A DNA stretch of 64,000 nucleotides from Myxococcus hansupus (GTDB taxonomy: Bacteria; Myxococcota; Myxococcia; Myxococcales; Myxococcaceae), in assembly GCF_000280925.3 (NCBI RefSeq), contig NZ_CP012109.1, positions 7,832,501 to 7,896,500 of the forward strand, read 5' to 3'. This document shows positions 9,557 through 18,499 of the stretch, in pieces. Both the position numbers and the translations under genes were made by a program. Each line of letters opens with the position of its first letter. Within the stretch, counting starts at the first letter, position 1. A model generated the notes under the pieces. It saw only the letters and a program-made list of their open reading frames with translations. It had not been told where the DNA came from and made no database searches.

Positions 9557-10126
9557 GTGACAGCCTCATTGTCCGGAGTGCATTACAAGGGCTTCACCGT
9601 CCAGAACCTGCTGGCCTACGTCCACGAGCGCTTTGGCGAGGACACCGCCAGGACGGCCGTGGAGTCGTTGAGCGCCGAGCTGCAACCCCACGCGGACCCG
9701 CGCACGACGCTGGCGGTGGGCTGGGTGCCGGTGGAGACGTACTTCGGCATCATCCAGCACGTGGTGGACCGGCACTTCGACGGCAAGCCGGAAGGGGCCC
9801 ACATGGTGGGCTACGAAGTCACCCTGCGGGACATCCACTCCATCTTCAAGATGGTGCTGCGCTTCACCACGCCCACCATGGTGCTGGGAATGGCGCGGCG
9901 CATGTGGCGCTCCTACTGCGACCAGGGCGAGCTGCTGCACCAGGAGGAGAACGGCATGGGCATGCTGCTGCTGCGCCAGTTCACCTACCTGACGCCCGTC
10001 ACCGTCCATGAGATGGCGGGCGGCTTCAAGGCCTACCTGGAGTGCTCCAGCGCCAAGAATCCGCGCGTGGAGGTCATGGAGCCGGACAAGGACGGGACGC
10101 TGCGCTGGCGCATCGTCTCCGACTGA
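9557..10126 (+). CDS. Hypothetical protein, possibly distantly DUF2378/TIGR02265-like
   Basis: A 189-residue soluble protein from a GTG with a G-rich stretch (GCGGGGGG) upstream. It carries LAYVHERFG, VGWVPVETYFGIIQHVV and a C-terminal DGTLRWRI. The layout of N-terminal helices, a W-P-Y helix, a central GYE segment and a C-terminal strand ending in WRI recalls the TIGR02265/DUF2378 paralogues expanded in Myxococcus, but identity is too low for me to be sure by eye. Function unknown. Confidence 0.7.
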   Translation: MTASLSGVHYKGFTVQNLLAYVHERFGEDTARTAVESLSAELQPHADPRTTLAVGWVPVETYFGIIQHVVDRHFDGKPEGAHMVGYEVTLRDIHSIFKMVLRFTTPTMVLGMARRMWRSYCDQGELLHQEENGMGMLLLRQFTYLTPVTVHEMAGGFKAYLECSSAKNPRVEVMEPDKDGTLRWRIVSD

Positions 10127-10135
10127 CGCGGCCGC

Positions 10136-10579
10136 TCACGACAGGTTCACGCGAAGCGTCCTGTACATCCGTTGGATGAGCGGGGCCAGGTGCGCGGGGA
10201 TGACCTTCGGGTCCACTGACGACTGCCTCAACTCCTCCGTTCCGGCGAGCGTGAGGCCGTAACTCCCCTGGTCCACACAGTCCGGGCACCCATAAACAGG
10301 CTCCCACGCGTCGGCGCGCGCCCGCGTCACGTCCTTCAAGAGTCCGTTCAACTCGAACTGGCTCAGCAGGAACGCCTTTCGCGACTCGCGCATGCCCTTT
10401 CGCTCCGCGTAGGCCACATGGGAAGCGCCGTCCGAGGAGATCTCGAGGCGGAAGTAACACGACCCCTGGCATTCGCCGTAGCTCGCCTCGAAGCGAACCA
10501 CGAACACGTCCTCGTCCAGCTCCTCCCCACCACCACAAGCCATCAACAGCACTGCCACCAGCGCGGCCTGAATTCGCAT
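10136..10579 (-). CDS. Small lipoprotein, DUF6438-like pattern
   Basis: A 147-residue lipoprotein: short signal, lipobox LMAC (Cys15) and acidic linker GGGEELDED. The mature part reads FEASYGECQGSCYFRLEIS and then SSDGASHVAYAE. This C-x3-C plus strand arrangement recalls DUF6438-type proteins of unknown function. A second pair, YGCPDC, may form a disulfide with the first. GAGGAG sits 6 nt before the ATG. It converges with the upstream gene with a 9-nt gap. Confidence 0.8.
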   Translation of the reverse strand: MRIQAALVAVLLMACGGGEELDEDVFVVRFEASYGECQGSCYFRLEISSDGASHVAYAERKGMRESRKAFLLSQFELNGLLKDVTRARADAWEPVYGCPDCVDQGSYGLTLAGTEELRQSSVDPKVIPAHLAPLIQRMYRTLRVNLS

Positions 10580-10710
10580 GTTGTCTCCTCGGATGAAGAA
10601 TGCCGGGCGTCGACCTGCCAACGACGCACCGGAATCTCCATATCGAGGGACAGCCACGTTCACCCTCGACGCCCCGTCAAAACCCCGCCGTTCGCTCCGA
10701 ATTGCGCGGG

Positions 10711-12717
10711 TTACAGGTCCGCGCTGAAGCTGAGCCCCTGGATGCGGCGGTTGAGCGTCTTCTGCGCCTCCTGCCGCTGCTTCGCCAGCTTCTCCAACTC
10801 GGCGGCGATGGCCTCCAGGCGGTCCTCCTGCTCGTTGAGCTTCGCGACGAAGCGCTCGGCCAACTCGCGCTGCGACGCCCCGCTCTTCAGCGATTCGATG
10901 TTGGAGCGGATGCGCTCCTGGTCGCGGAAGAGCTGGTTGCGCTCGTCCTGCAAGCGCTGCTCGTCCTTCGCCAGCGCGTCCACCTGCTCGCGCTGCGCGA
11001 TGACCTCCTTCAGCGCGGCCGTCATCTTCTCGTCGATGAAGCGCTGCGAGACGAAGTAGGAGACTTGGTCCAGCCCCATGCTGGAGATGAGGTACTGGCG
11101 CTGCCCGCGCGTGCGCTCGGTGATGCTCAGCGTGTCCTGCGAGCCCGCCGCCAGCTCCCGCTTGAAACGCCAGAAGCCGTCCGTCGTCTCCGTGGGCTCC
11201 GGCGCGTCCTTCGCCAGCTCCCAGCCCGTGCGCGGGTGCTCCACGAACAGCACCTGCGGACGCGGCGCCTTGTTCCTCGCGATGTACGTCGTGCGCCGCA
11301 GATGGAAGTACTCCGCCACCAGCATCCCGGAGTTCACCACCACGCGGAACACCGGCCCGTCCTCGACGCGGTCCTCGATGGACATCACGCAGCCCAGCTC
11401 CACCGCGTAGGGCACGAAGCGCCGGTCGTTCGGCTTCATCGTGTCGAGCATCGCCTCGCCCACGTAGCGCTCGTCCTCGGACACCGTCACCGGGCCGCCC
11501 TCCAGCGTCAGGCCCGTGGTGTTCTTCAGCTCGATGCACGCCATGGGGTTCTTCTCACGCGTGGCCCGGTTGTAGAGGAGCACCCGCTTGCCCTCGAAGG
11601 GCTTGTGCAGAATCGGCACCAGCGCGCTCTGGTTGCGGTGCACCGTCACCGGCCGGTCCACGCCGTACTCGAAGAGGTCACCCACCTCCTTCGTGAGCGT
11701 CGTCACCGCGCTCTGCTCCATCACCTCGCGCAGCTTCGGCCCACCGCGGCCAGGACCGCCCGCCACGGCCACCGCATGGGCCTTCTCCGCCCGGGCGCGG
11801 CGCGGCGCGGGCATGGGGGCCGCCGCGGCGGGCATGACGGGCGCGGCCGCCTCCGCCATCATCATGTCCATGGAGCCGCCGAAGCTCTCCTCGGGAATCA
11901 CCGGCGCGGCGGCGGCCTCCGTCTTCACCTCCACCACCGGGCGCTGCATGTACCGGGGGTTGTAGAGGTCGTGCACGAAGGACACCGGCAGCCCGGCGAT
12001 GAGCGACAGCTTCACGTCCACCCAGTCTTCGTCCCCGGTGTTGTCCACCAACGCCCAGCCCTGGAGCAGCGGCGGCTCGCCCTCGTCCAGGAGGATGCGG
12101 TAGCTCGTCTTCCACACCGGCGACTCCACCACGTAGCTGACGAACAGCTCGCGCTCACCTTCGCCCGAGGTGAGGATGGCCATCCGCTTGGAGTCCTTCT
12201 TGTACGAGGACAGCACCGTCGCCAGGTAGAACTCCAAATCCTTGCGCACCGCCTCGTCCAGGAACTCCAGCTCGGACACGTCCAGGATGTCGAAGGTCCG
12301 CAGCGAGGCGCCCACCAGCAGTGATAGGAACGGGCGCATCAGGCTCGTCTCGCCCGCCGCCACCGCCAGCGAATCCAGGCCGATGATGGAGCCCTCCACC
12401 TGCGCGCCGCCCACGCGCACCCGCACGCGCGCGCCCTTGATTTGCCCCAGGAGCGCCGTGAGGCTGCCGTCCTCCGGGATGCGGATGGTGGCCTCCGCCA
12501 ACAACTGCTCCAGCGGCTTCGTGGAGTCGTAGCTCACCGCCGACACCGAGCCGCCCGACAGGTCCAACACCGTCAGCGACTTCAGCACGTCGTTCATGTC
12601 GCGCGCCTTGAAGTCCAGGTGGAGCGTGTCGTTGCCGCTCACCTTTCCCCGGCGCTCGAAGTAGCCGACGCCATGCTTGTAGAGAACGACGCGGCGAATG
12701 GACAGGTTCGTGGTCAT
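10711..12717 (-). CDS. DUF4139 domain-containing protein
   Basis: A 668-residue cytoplasmic protein without signal peptide. It begins RRVVLYKHGVGYFER, typical of the N-terminal domain found with DUF4139. The central beta-rich DUF4139 region includes WKTSYRI, WALVDNTGDEDW and a Pro/Ala linker (about residues 265-315). The last about 110 residues are a charged coiled coil (EVIAQREQVDALAKDEQRL...). Function unknown; the family is sometimes labelled mucoidy inhibitor A. The coiled coil suggests oligomerisation. Confidence 0.88.
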   Translation of the reverse strand: MTTNLSIRRVVLYKHGVGYFERRGKVSGNDTLHLDFKARDMNDVLKSLTVLDLSGGSVSAVSYDSTKPLEQLLAEATIRIPEDGSLTALLGQIKGARVRVRVGGAQVEGSIIGLDSLAVAAGETSLMRPFLSLLVGASLRTFDILDVSELEFLDEAVRKDLEFYLATVLSSYKKDSKRMAILTSGEGERELFVSYVVESPVWKTSYRILLDEGEPPLLQGWALVDNTGDEDWVDVKLSLIAGLPVSFVHDLYNPRYMQRPVVEVKTEAAAAPVIPEESFGGSMDMMMAEAAAPVMPAAAAPMPAPRRARAEKAHAVAVAGGPGRGGPKLREVMEQSAVTTLTKEVGDLFEYGVDRPVTVHRNQSALVPILHKPFEGKRVLLYNRATREKNPMACIELKNTTGLTLEGGPVTVSEDERYVGEAMLDTMKPNDRRFVPYAVELGCVMSIEDRVEDGPVFRVVVNSGMLVAEYFHLRRTTYIARNKAPRPQVLFVEHPRTGWELAKDAPEPTETTDGFWRFKRELAAGSQDTLSITERTRGQRQYLISSMGLDQVSYFVSQRFIDEKMTAALKEVIAQREQVDALAKDEQRLQDERNQLFRDQERIRSNIESLKSGASQRELAERFVAKLNEQEDRLEAIAAELEKLAKQRQEAQKTLNRRIQGLSFSADL

Positions 12718-12816
12718 GGGACGCGGAACTCCAGAAAGTTGAAGGCGGGCCAGCGCCCCGGTGTATCAAGGTCAGACAGGGGTGGCGCAATGCCCCTCAC
12801 CGCCGAGGTCGCCCGA

Positions 12817-14037
12817 ATGCGAAAGCCTGTCGCCTCCTCCATGTCCCGCCCCGTGGTGCTCTGCGCGTCCCTGGCCCTCGGCATCGCGTGCAAGAGCGTG
12901 GAGTCCCACACCACGCCCTCGGACAGCGCCACCGCGCCACCGGAAGTTTCCGCCCAGGAGCAGCCGCCCGTGACAGCGCCAGAGCCAGAGACGCCAACGC
13001 GGCGCGGCAACTCGCCATGGCTGAAGGCCCGCGTGGGGGACCGCGTGGCGTATTCCTTCTCCGCCAACCGCAAGGCCATGGGTCGGCAGCAGCCCGGCAC
13101 CATCCCCGAGGCCGCGGTGGCCGGCGTGGTGACGCTGGAGGTCTCCGCCGTGGAGCTGCCCTGGGTCTGGGTGACGCTCTACTTCACCGATGACAGCGGC
13201 GCGCCTTCGCGAAACCCCATGCTGTCCCGCCCGCTCGTGTTGCCCGTGCGCGCGGACGAGTCGCGAGCGCTCACCGTTTCGCATGAAGGCAAGCAGAGCA
13301 CCGAGCAGCTCAGCGCCGCGGGCCGCCAGTGGGAGGCGAAGCGGTACCTCCATGACAAGCGGGCGTTCGACGGCCCCTTGGAGAACAGGCTCTACGCGGC
13401 GACGCCGGGCCCGCTGTACCTCACCAACGGCTTGCTCGACGCGAGCACCACGCTGGCGGGCTTCGGCATGGGCGGCGGTTCACAGCTCACCGTGCTGGAG
13501 GCACGACAGGGACAGGAGGGCGCCACCGCCCGTCCGCAGCCGCTCACCCGCCCCTGGGGGCCGGGGACATGGCTCGACGTGCAGGTGGGCGGCGACACCG
13601 AGTCCGTGATGCGCACCTGCCAGGGCGCGGAGCGAGGCTTCCTCTTGCGGCAGCAGGCACCGCCACCTCGGACTGGCGCGGCCTGCCCGGACTTCGCCCA
13701 GGCGGACGCCGTGCCCTTGGAAGAGGCCGTGCTCGCGCGCATCTGGGAGTCCCTGGACCTCCGCCAGTGGCCACCGTCGCCCACGGGCCTCGCACCCGCC
13801 GGGAAGGAGACGCTGACCGTGGGCTCGCATCGCGTTCCGGCGCTCCGGTTCGAGACGCCTCGGCCCCACGTGAACAACGTCGTCACGCAGGTCTACGCCG
13901 CCGACCCGTGGGACGAGGCGCTCTCCGGAATGCCCCACGACGCCCGCTTCCAGCCGCTGTCCGACCAGCTCATGCCCAGCGGTGGCGGCATGCAGGTGCT
14001 GGACTGGGGCGTGTGGGTGCCGGGCGGTACGCCGTAG
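12817..14037 (+). CDS. Hypothetical lipoprotein
   Basis: About 406 residues. The start at 12817 (MRKPVASSM) has GAGGT at good spacing and gives a 25-residue lipoprotein signal ending ALGIAC; an ATG 27 nt earlier is the alternative. A Pro/Glu-rich linker follows. The mature protein is beta-rich with repeated WVTLYF- and GGG-type segments and a Cys pair. No recognised domain. It is divergent from the DUF4139 gene; the intergenic region is only about 100 bp. Confidence 0.8.
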   Translation: MRKPVASSMSRPVVLCASLALGIACKSVESHTTPSDSATAPPEVSAQEQPPVTAPEPETPTRRGNSPWLKARVGDRVAYSFSANRKAMGRQQPGTIPEAAVAGVVTLEVSAVELPWVWVTLYFTDDSGAPSRNPMLSRPLVLPVRADESRALTVSHEGKQSTEQLSAAGRQWEAKRYLHDKRAFDGPLENRLYAATPGPLYLTNGLLDASTTLAGFGMGGGSQLTVLEARQGQEGATARPQPLTRPWGPGTWLDVQVGGDTESVMRTCQGAERGFLLRQQAPPPRTGAACPDFAQADAVPLEEAVLARIWESLDLRQWPPSPTGLAPAGKETLTVGSHRVPALRFETPRPHVNNVVTQVYAADPWDEALSGMPHDARFQPLSDQLMPSGGGMQVLDWGVWVPGGTP

Positions 14038-14048
14038 GTCCCTCGAGG

Positions 14049-14805
14049 TCAGGCTCGCGCGCGAACGTCGAACAACGCGCGCAGGCCGTCCACGAGCGCG
14101 TTCGTTCCATAGGGCTTGCCCAGCGTGGCGAGCGCATCCCGGAGCGCACCGAACAGCACGCGTGCATGCTCCGGGTTCCTTTCGCTCCGGTCGATGGCGT
14201 GCCCCACCCGCTCAATCTGGTCCTTCCAGGTGGCCAGCACGCCTTCGTAGGACGCGGGGACGGGGACGGCGTTTTCGAGCAAGAGTCTCACCAGCGCGAT
14301 GACGTCGGTGAAGTCATACCGCCGCGTCTTCGCGTCGTAGAAGTCCGAGAGGTGCACGGTGTCGTGCGCGAACCAGGAGCCCCACCAGAGGCGACGGCGC
14401 GTCCTTCTCCGGCGCCAGCAGTCCGAACCCGTCATCGAGGATGAGGTCGTGCGGGATGACGAGGTCCCCGTCATGCACGAGGACGCGAGCGGTGGGCTCC
14501 GCGCTGCCAGCGACCTTCAGCTCGGCTTGCAGCGCCGCGAGCGGGACGGCGCGGAGCCCCAGCTCGACGGCGAAGGACCCCTTCTCCACCTTCGCGCGGA
14601 GGCTCTTCTCGCAAAAGGCGAGCGCCTCGGCCTCGGAGTCGAACGTCTTCTCGGTCTGCTTCGACTTCCCACCGAGCGCGCCCTCCCGCAGCGTCACGGC
14701 GGCGCCGCCGCGTTCGAAGGACCAGCTTCGCTCCGTCCCCTTCTCCCGGGCGATGAGAGTCAGGGAGGCACGAGGCACGGGAGCGGGGAGCGATGGCTTC
14801 GACAT
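14049..14805 (-). pseudogene. WGR-domain protein gene, frameshifted
   Basis: The first about 140 codons (from ATG at 14805) encode a WGR-like domain: RSWSFERGGAAVTLREGALG followed by KTFDSEAEALAFCEKSL and LRAKVEKGSFAVEL. The coherent frame then changes near 14385. Downstream the second frame reads WWGSWFAHDTVHLSDFYDAK and continues to a natural end at the TGA at 14049. At the junction the first frame has PSPLVG and the second WWGSW; one extra base near CTGGTGGGG would join them. It is therefore either a recent one-base deletion or a sequence error. WGR domains occur in PARPs and MolR-type proteins and bind nucleic acid ends; the C-terminal part is not recognised. Confidence 0.75.
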
Positions 14806-14874
14806 CGCCCCCCCCTATGCCAACGCCCATGCCATGCGCATGAGCGTTCGTTCTGAACGCCCTCCGCGCGACGA

Positions 14875-15312
14875 CTACCCGGCGACGGAGATCTTCACGT
14901 CGATATTGCCGCGCGTGGCCTTCGAGTACGGGCACACCTCGTGGGCCGCGTGCAGGAGCTTCTCGGCCTCGTCCTTCGGGATGCCCGGCAGGATGCCCTG
15001 GAGCTCCACCGCGAGCCCGAAGCCGCCGTCCGGCGTCTTGCCAATGGTGACGGTGGCGCGCACGCCCACGTCGCTGCCCAGGCTCTTCCCCTGCATGCGC
15101 GCCACCAGCCGCAGCGCGCTCTCGAAGCAGGCGGAGTAACCCGCGGCGAAGAGCTGCTCCGGGTTGGTGACCGCGCCACCCGGGCCACCCAACTGCTTGG
15201 GCATGGCCAGGGGCAGGTCCAGGACGCCGTCCTCGGACTTCACGCGGCCATCGCGGCCTCCGTGGGTGGTGGCGGCGGTGCTGTACAGCGGAGAGATAGA
15301 GACGGGAGCCAT
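14875..15312 (-). CDS. ohr: Organic hydroperoxide resistance protein Ohr
   Basis: A 145-residue OsmC/Ohr-family thiol peroxidase that reduces organic hydroperoxides with two cysteines and lipoyl-type electron donors. Both are visible: Cys62 in FAAGYSACFESAL and Cys127 in HEVCPYSKATRGN. TNPEQLFAAGYSACF is the Ohr signature, and length is exactly normal. AGGAG lies 6 nt before the ATG. It follows ohrR by 17 nt in the same direction, so the pair is one operon. Confidence 0.97.
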   Translation of the reverse strand: MAPVSISPLYSTAATTHGGRDGRVKSEDGVLDLPLAMPKQLGGPGGAVTNPEQLFAAGYSACFESALRLVARMQGKSLGSDVGVRATVTIGKTPDGGFGLAVELQGILPGIPKDEAEKLLHAAHEVCPYSKATRGNIDVKISVAG

Positions 15313-15329
15313 GGTGTTCTCCTGGGGCG

Positions 15330-15785
15330 TTACTTCGAGGAATCAACGTGGGACTGCGAAAGCACTTCGAACAGCCGCATGACGTCGCGGCGAAGACGGG
15401 TCGCCTCCTCCAGCGTCAGCCCCAGCTTGCAGGCCATCGCCTCGGGAATGGACGTGGCCTTGCGGCGCAGGGCCCGTCCCTCGGTCGTCAGGTAGATGCG
15501 CACCGAGCGCGCGTCCTCCGCGCTCCGCTCACGCCGGACCAGCCCCTGGGACTCCATCCGCTTGAGCAGCGGCGTGAGCGTCCCCGAGTCCAGATACAGC
15601 CGCTCCCCCATCCCCTTCACCGTCTCGCCGTCCGTCTCCCACAGCACCAAGAGCACCAGGTACTGCGGATACGTCAGGCCCAGCTTCGACAGCAGCGGCG
15701 CGTACGCCTGCGTCATCGCCCGGGCCGCCGCGTAGAGCGGGAAGCAGATTTGCCGGTCCAGGCTGAGCGGGTCATCCATCGACAT
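15330..15785 (-). CDS. ohrR: MarR-family peroxide sensor OhrR
   Basis: A 151-residue winged-helix repressor. The sensing cysteine is in QICFPLYAA (about Cys14), where OhrR oxidation by organic peroxide releases the DNA. Other hallmarks are YPQYLVLLVLWE, the recognition helix LDSGTLTPLLKRME and the wing RSAEDARSVRIYLT. ATG 15785 (MSMDDPL) gives the usual distance to the cysteine; longer in-frame starts would run through the operator. A perfect OhrR-type palindrome lies 15 bp upstream. Confidence 0.96.
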   Translation of the reverse strand: MSMDDPLSLDRQICFPLYAAARAMTQAYAPLLSKLGLTYPQYLVLLVLWETDGETVKGMGERLYLDSGTLTPLLKRMESQGLVRRERSAEDARSVRIYLTTEGRALRRKATSIPEAMACKLGLTLEEATRLRRDVMRLFEVLSQSHVDSSK

Positions 15786-15799
15786 GGGAGATGAATAGG

Positions 15800-15816
15800 G
15801 CACAATTAAATTGTGC
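15800..15816. promoter_or_regulatory. OhrR box (perfect palindrome)
   Basis: GCACAATTAAATTGTGC is a perfect 8-bp inverted repeat around a central A, close to the published OhrR operator core ACAATT-AATTGT. It stands out as an AT-rich island just upstream of ohrR and should control the ohrR-ohr unit. The further TTGTGCGCAA at 15811-15820 is a second, imperfect dyad. Confidence 0.88.
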
Positions 15817-15834
15817 GCAACCAATTCGGACACG

Positions 15835-15865
15835 AAAAAGCTCCCGGCGCCTGGGCACCGGGAGC
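15835..15865 (-). terminator. Rho-independent terminator of the S8 protease gene
   Basis: On the minus strand an 8-bp perfect GC stem (GCTCCCGG/CCGGGAGC) with a 10-nt loop is followed by TTTTT. It starts 27 bp after the protease stop and lies before the ohrR operator, separating the two transcripts. It is the clearest intrinsic terminator in the window. Confidence 0.85.
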
Positions 15866-15892
15866 GATTCGCTGCGTCAGCTCCGCCCCGGC

Positions 15893-17527
15893 TCAGCGGG
15901 TGGCGAAGGTGTCGTCCTCGAGCGTGGCCTTGGCGGCGGCCACGGCGGCCTCGATGTCCAGCTTGCCGCCGGTGATGACCTTGCCCTTGAGGTCGGGGTC
16001 CGCCTCGACCGTCTGGATGAGCAGCTCACGCACCTGCGCGGCCGTCAGGTTGGGGTTGGCGGCGAACATCAGCGCCGCGGTGCCCGCAACCGTCGGGGTG
16101 GCCATGGAGGTGCCGCTCATCTCCTCCCACTGGGGCTTCCCGTCGCGGCTGCTCGGCACGGTGCTGTAGACGTCCTCGCCCACCGCGGCCAGGTCCACGA
16201 CCTTGTCGCCGTAGGACGAGAAGTCCGCGAGCTTGTCGTTGTTCTTGTCCATGGCCGCCACGGTGATGACGTTGGGCAGCTCGATGTTGGCGGGCATGTC
16301 CGGCACGTCGTTCAGGTTGCTGCCGTAGCCGTTCGCCGTGGCCGCGACGAGGAGGATGTCCGCGTCGGCCAGCTTCTGCACCGCCTCCGTCCAGCGCTTC
16401 ACGTCCGCCGGGTTGCGGTACTCGTTGCCGAAGCTGGCGTTGACGGCGCGGATGTTCACGCCGTGCTCCATCTTCATCTTCACCATGTAGTCGACGCCGC
16501 GCTCGAAGTTCGTGAGCAGGTCCGCGCCGTTGTACAGGCCGCCCAGGCTCATGATCTTCGCCTTGCCCGCGGCGACGCCGGTGTTGCCCTCGCCGTTGTC
16601 CTCGGCGGCGATGATGCCGGCCACGTGCGTGCCGTGGTCGGTGCCGCTGCCGCGCATCACGTCGCCGCTGTTGTAGCCGACGTTGTAGCCGTAGATGTCG
16701 TCCTTGACGCCGTTGCCGTCGTTGTCGATGCCGTCACCCGCGATTTCGTTCGGGTTGACCCACATCGAGTCGTCCAGGTCGGTGTGCTTGAAGTCCACGC
16801 CGCCGTCGAACACGGCGATGACCGGCGGACCGGAGAGCGGCTTGTTCGGCTCCTGGATGGGGCCCGCGCCCGTGGCCTGACCGGCGGCGTCCAGGCTCCA
16901 GCTCTTCAGCGTGCCCGTGTCGCGGCGCGCCTTGTCCTCGACGGACAGCGTCCAGGTGCCCTTGGTGGACTCGCCCTTGAAGGCGCTCAGGTCGAAGGAG
17001 CCCTTGATGTCATCCGCGCTGCCGCCGGTGCGGTTGTGGATGGTCTCCGTCTTGCCGGAGGGGCTGGTCAGCTTGACGACCAGGTCACCCTTGAAGGTGT
17101 GCGCCAGGTCCAGGTTCAGCTTCAGCGAGTCCAGCTTCACGTCCTTGTCGAAGGACACGGTGGACGTCGTCGTCTGGAGGTCGTTCACCTTCGCGTTGGG
17201 CGTGGCGGACGCCGACAGCGTGGTGGGCGTGCGGGCCGCGCTTCCCGCGAAGGGGCGGACCGCGACGTGGTTGGAGCCGAACGTGAAGGCCGAGGCCGGC
17301 AGCGAAGACTGGGTGCCCGGCGGCATGCCCGTGGGGCGGTCCACGAAGTTGCCCTTGGGGCGGTCCACGAAGTTGGAACGCGCGCCGCCCGACGAGCCCG
17401 AGTCGAAGCCGTCCTTCGTCTGGACCGGCGCCTTCTCGGCGGGCTTGGCCGCGGCCGCCGGCTTCGCGGCGTCACCAGCACGGGTGGACTGCGACACGGG
17501 CGACTTCGGCTTGCGAGAGATTTCCAT
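15893..17527 (-). CDS. Subtilisin-like S8 serine protease with N-terminal P domain
   Basis: A 544-residue serine protease. Residues about 1-110 are low complexity (AKPAAAAKPAEK, two FVDRP repeats). Residues about 115-205 form a P/proprotein-convertase beta domain (LAHTFKGDLVVKLTSPSGK ... GTWTLSVEDKA). The S8 catalytic domain follows, with Asp241 in VFDGGVDFKHTD, His298 in DHGTHVAG and Ser474 in SGTSMATP. A calcium-like GDGIDNDGNGVKDD loop is visible. P domains normally follow the protease domain; here the order is reversed. There is no classical signal peptide after the ATG, so the export route is unclear. Confidence 0.93.
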   Translation of the reverse strand: MEISRKPKSPVSQSTRAGDAAKPAAAAKPAEKAPVQTKDGFDSGSSGGARSNFVDRPKGNFVDRPTGMPPGTQSSLPASAFTFGSNHVAVRPFAGSAARTPTTLSASATPNAKVNDLQTTTSTVSFDKDVKLDSLKLNLDLAHTFKGDLVVKLTSPSGKTETIHNRTGGSADDIKGSFDLSAFKGESTKGTWTLSVEDKARRDTGTLKSWSLDAAGQATGAGPIQEPNKPLSGPPVIAVFDGGVDFKHTDLDDSMWVNPNEIAGDGIDNDGNGVKDDIYGYNVGYNSGDVMRGSGTDHGTHVAGIIAAEDNGEGNTGVAAGKAKIMSLGGLYNGADLLTNFERGVDYMVKMKMEHGVNIRAVNASFGNEYRNPADVKRWTEAVQKLADADILLVAATANGYGSNLNDVPDMPANIELPNVITVAAMDKNNDKLADFSSYGDKVVDLAAVGEDVYSTVPSSRDGKPQWEEMSGTSMATPTVAGTAALMFAANPNLTAAQVRELLIQTVEADPDLKGKVITGGKLDIEAAVAAAKATLEDDTFATR

Positions 17528-17713
17528 GGTGGGGGTGCTCCGTGGGGGGCAGAAAAAACCGCCGATAAATGATTGTCGCACCGTGTCGGACAAAGTTTCC
17601 AACGGGCTCCTAGAAGCCACGCAACCCAGGAGATCCGCCCCTTTGCGACATGTTACATGCCGGGTCGCGGCGGACGCCGGGAGGGCGGGGCCGCGAGAGG
17701 ACGGGAGCACAGG

Positions 17714-18499
17714 ATGCCAAGGACGGTCACCGCCACGCGCTACGTGACGCCCCTGCGGGAAGGCGGCTCGCTGCCCGCCATCATCGAAGCGGACGACACG
17801 GGCCTCTACGTCGTGAAGTTCCGCGGAGCAGGCCAGGGCGCCAAGGCGCTCATCGCCGAGCTCATCGCCGGGGAGCTGGCCCGGGAGCTGGGACTGCGGG
17901 TGCCGGAGCTCGTACTGGTGGAGTTGGACCCGGCGCTGGGGCGCAACGAGCCGGACTCCGAGATTCGCGAGCTGCTCAAGGCCAGCGCGGGCCTCAACCT
18001 GGCCCTGGACTACCTCCCCGCGTCCGTCACGTTCGACCCGGTGGCGGACCCCGCGCCGTCGGCGGCGGAGGCGTCCGGCATCGTCGCCTTCGACGCGTAC
18101 ATCACCAACGTGGACCGCACCCCACGCAACCCCAACATGCTGACCTGGCACCGGAACCTGTGGCTCATCGACCACGGGGCGGCCATGTACTTCCACCATT
18201 CGTGGGATGACTGGGAGGCGCGCAGCCAGGGCCGCTTCGCGCCCATCAAGGACCATGTGCTGCTGCCCTGGGCCACCGCGCTGACGGAGGCCGGGAAGCA
18301 CCTGGGCGCGCGCGTCACCCGGGAGGTGGTGGAGCGCATCGTCGGGGCCATTCCGGAGGCGTGGCTCACCGGCACCGAGTCCCCCTTCCCCACCGCCGAG
18401 GCCCACCGCGCGGCGTATGCCACCTGGCTGCTGCGCCGGCTGGAAGCGGTGCCCGCGTTCATCGAGGAGGCGGACCGTGCCCGCGCCCAGCTCGTTTGA
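17714..18499 (+). CDS. HipA-like kinase-fold protein
   Basis: A 261-residue protein related to the HipA kinase family. FVVKF-like ATP-lysine segment: GLYVVKFRGAGQGAKALIAE. Catalytic loop: AYITNVDRTPRNPNML. Metal loop: LWLIDHGAAMYF. It lacks the N-terminal subdomain of full HipA (about 440 residues). GGAG precedes the ATG (MPRTVTATR). It overlaps the next gene by 23 nt. HipA-like/DUF3037 pairs recur in bacterial genomes; no antitoxin-like DNA-binding gene is next to it here, so a toxin role is not supported. Confidence 0.85.
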   Translation: MPRTVTATRYVTPLREGGSLPAIIEADDTGLYVVKFRGAGQGAKALIAELIAGELARELGLRVPELVLVELDPALGRNEPDSEIRELLKASAGLNLALDYLPASVTFDPVADPAPSAAEASGIVAFDAYITNVDRTPRNPNMLTWHRNLWLIDHGAAMYFHHSWDDWEARSQGRFAPIKDHVLLPWATALTEAGKHLGARVTREVVERIVGAIPEAWLTGTESPFPTAEAHRAAYATWLLRRLEAVPAFIEEADRARAQLV

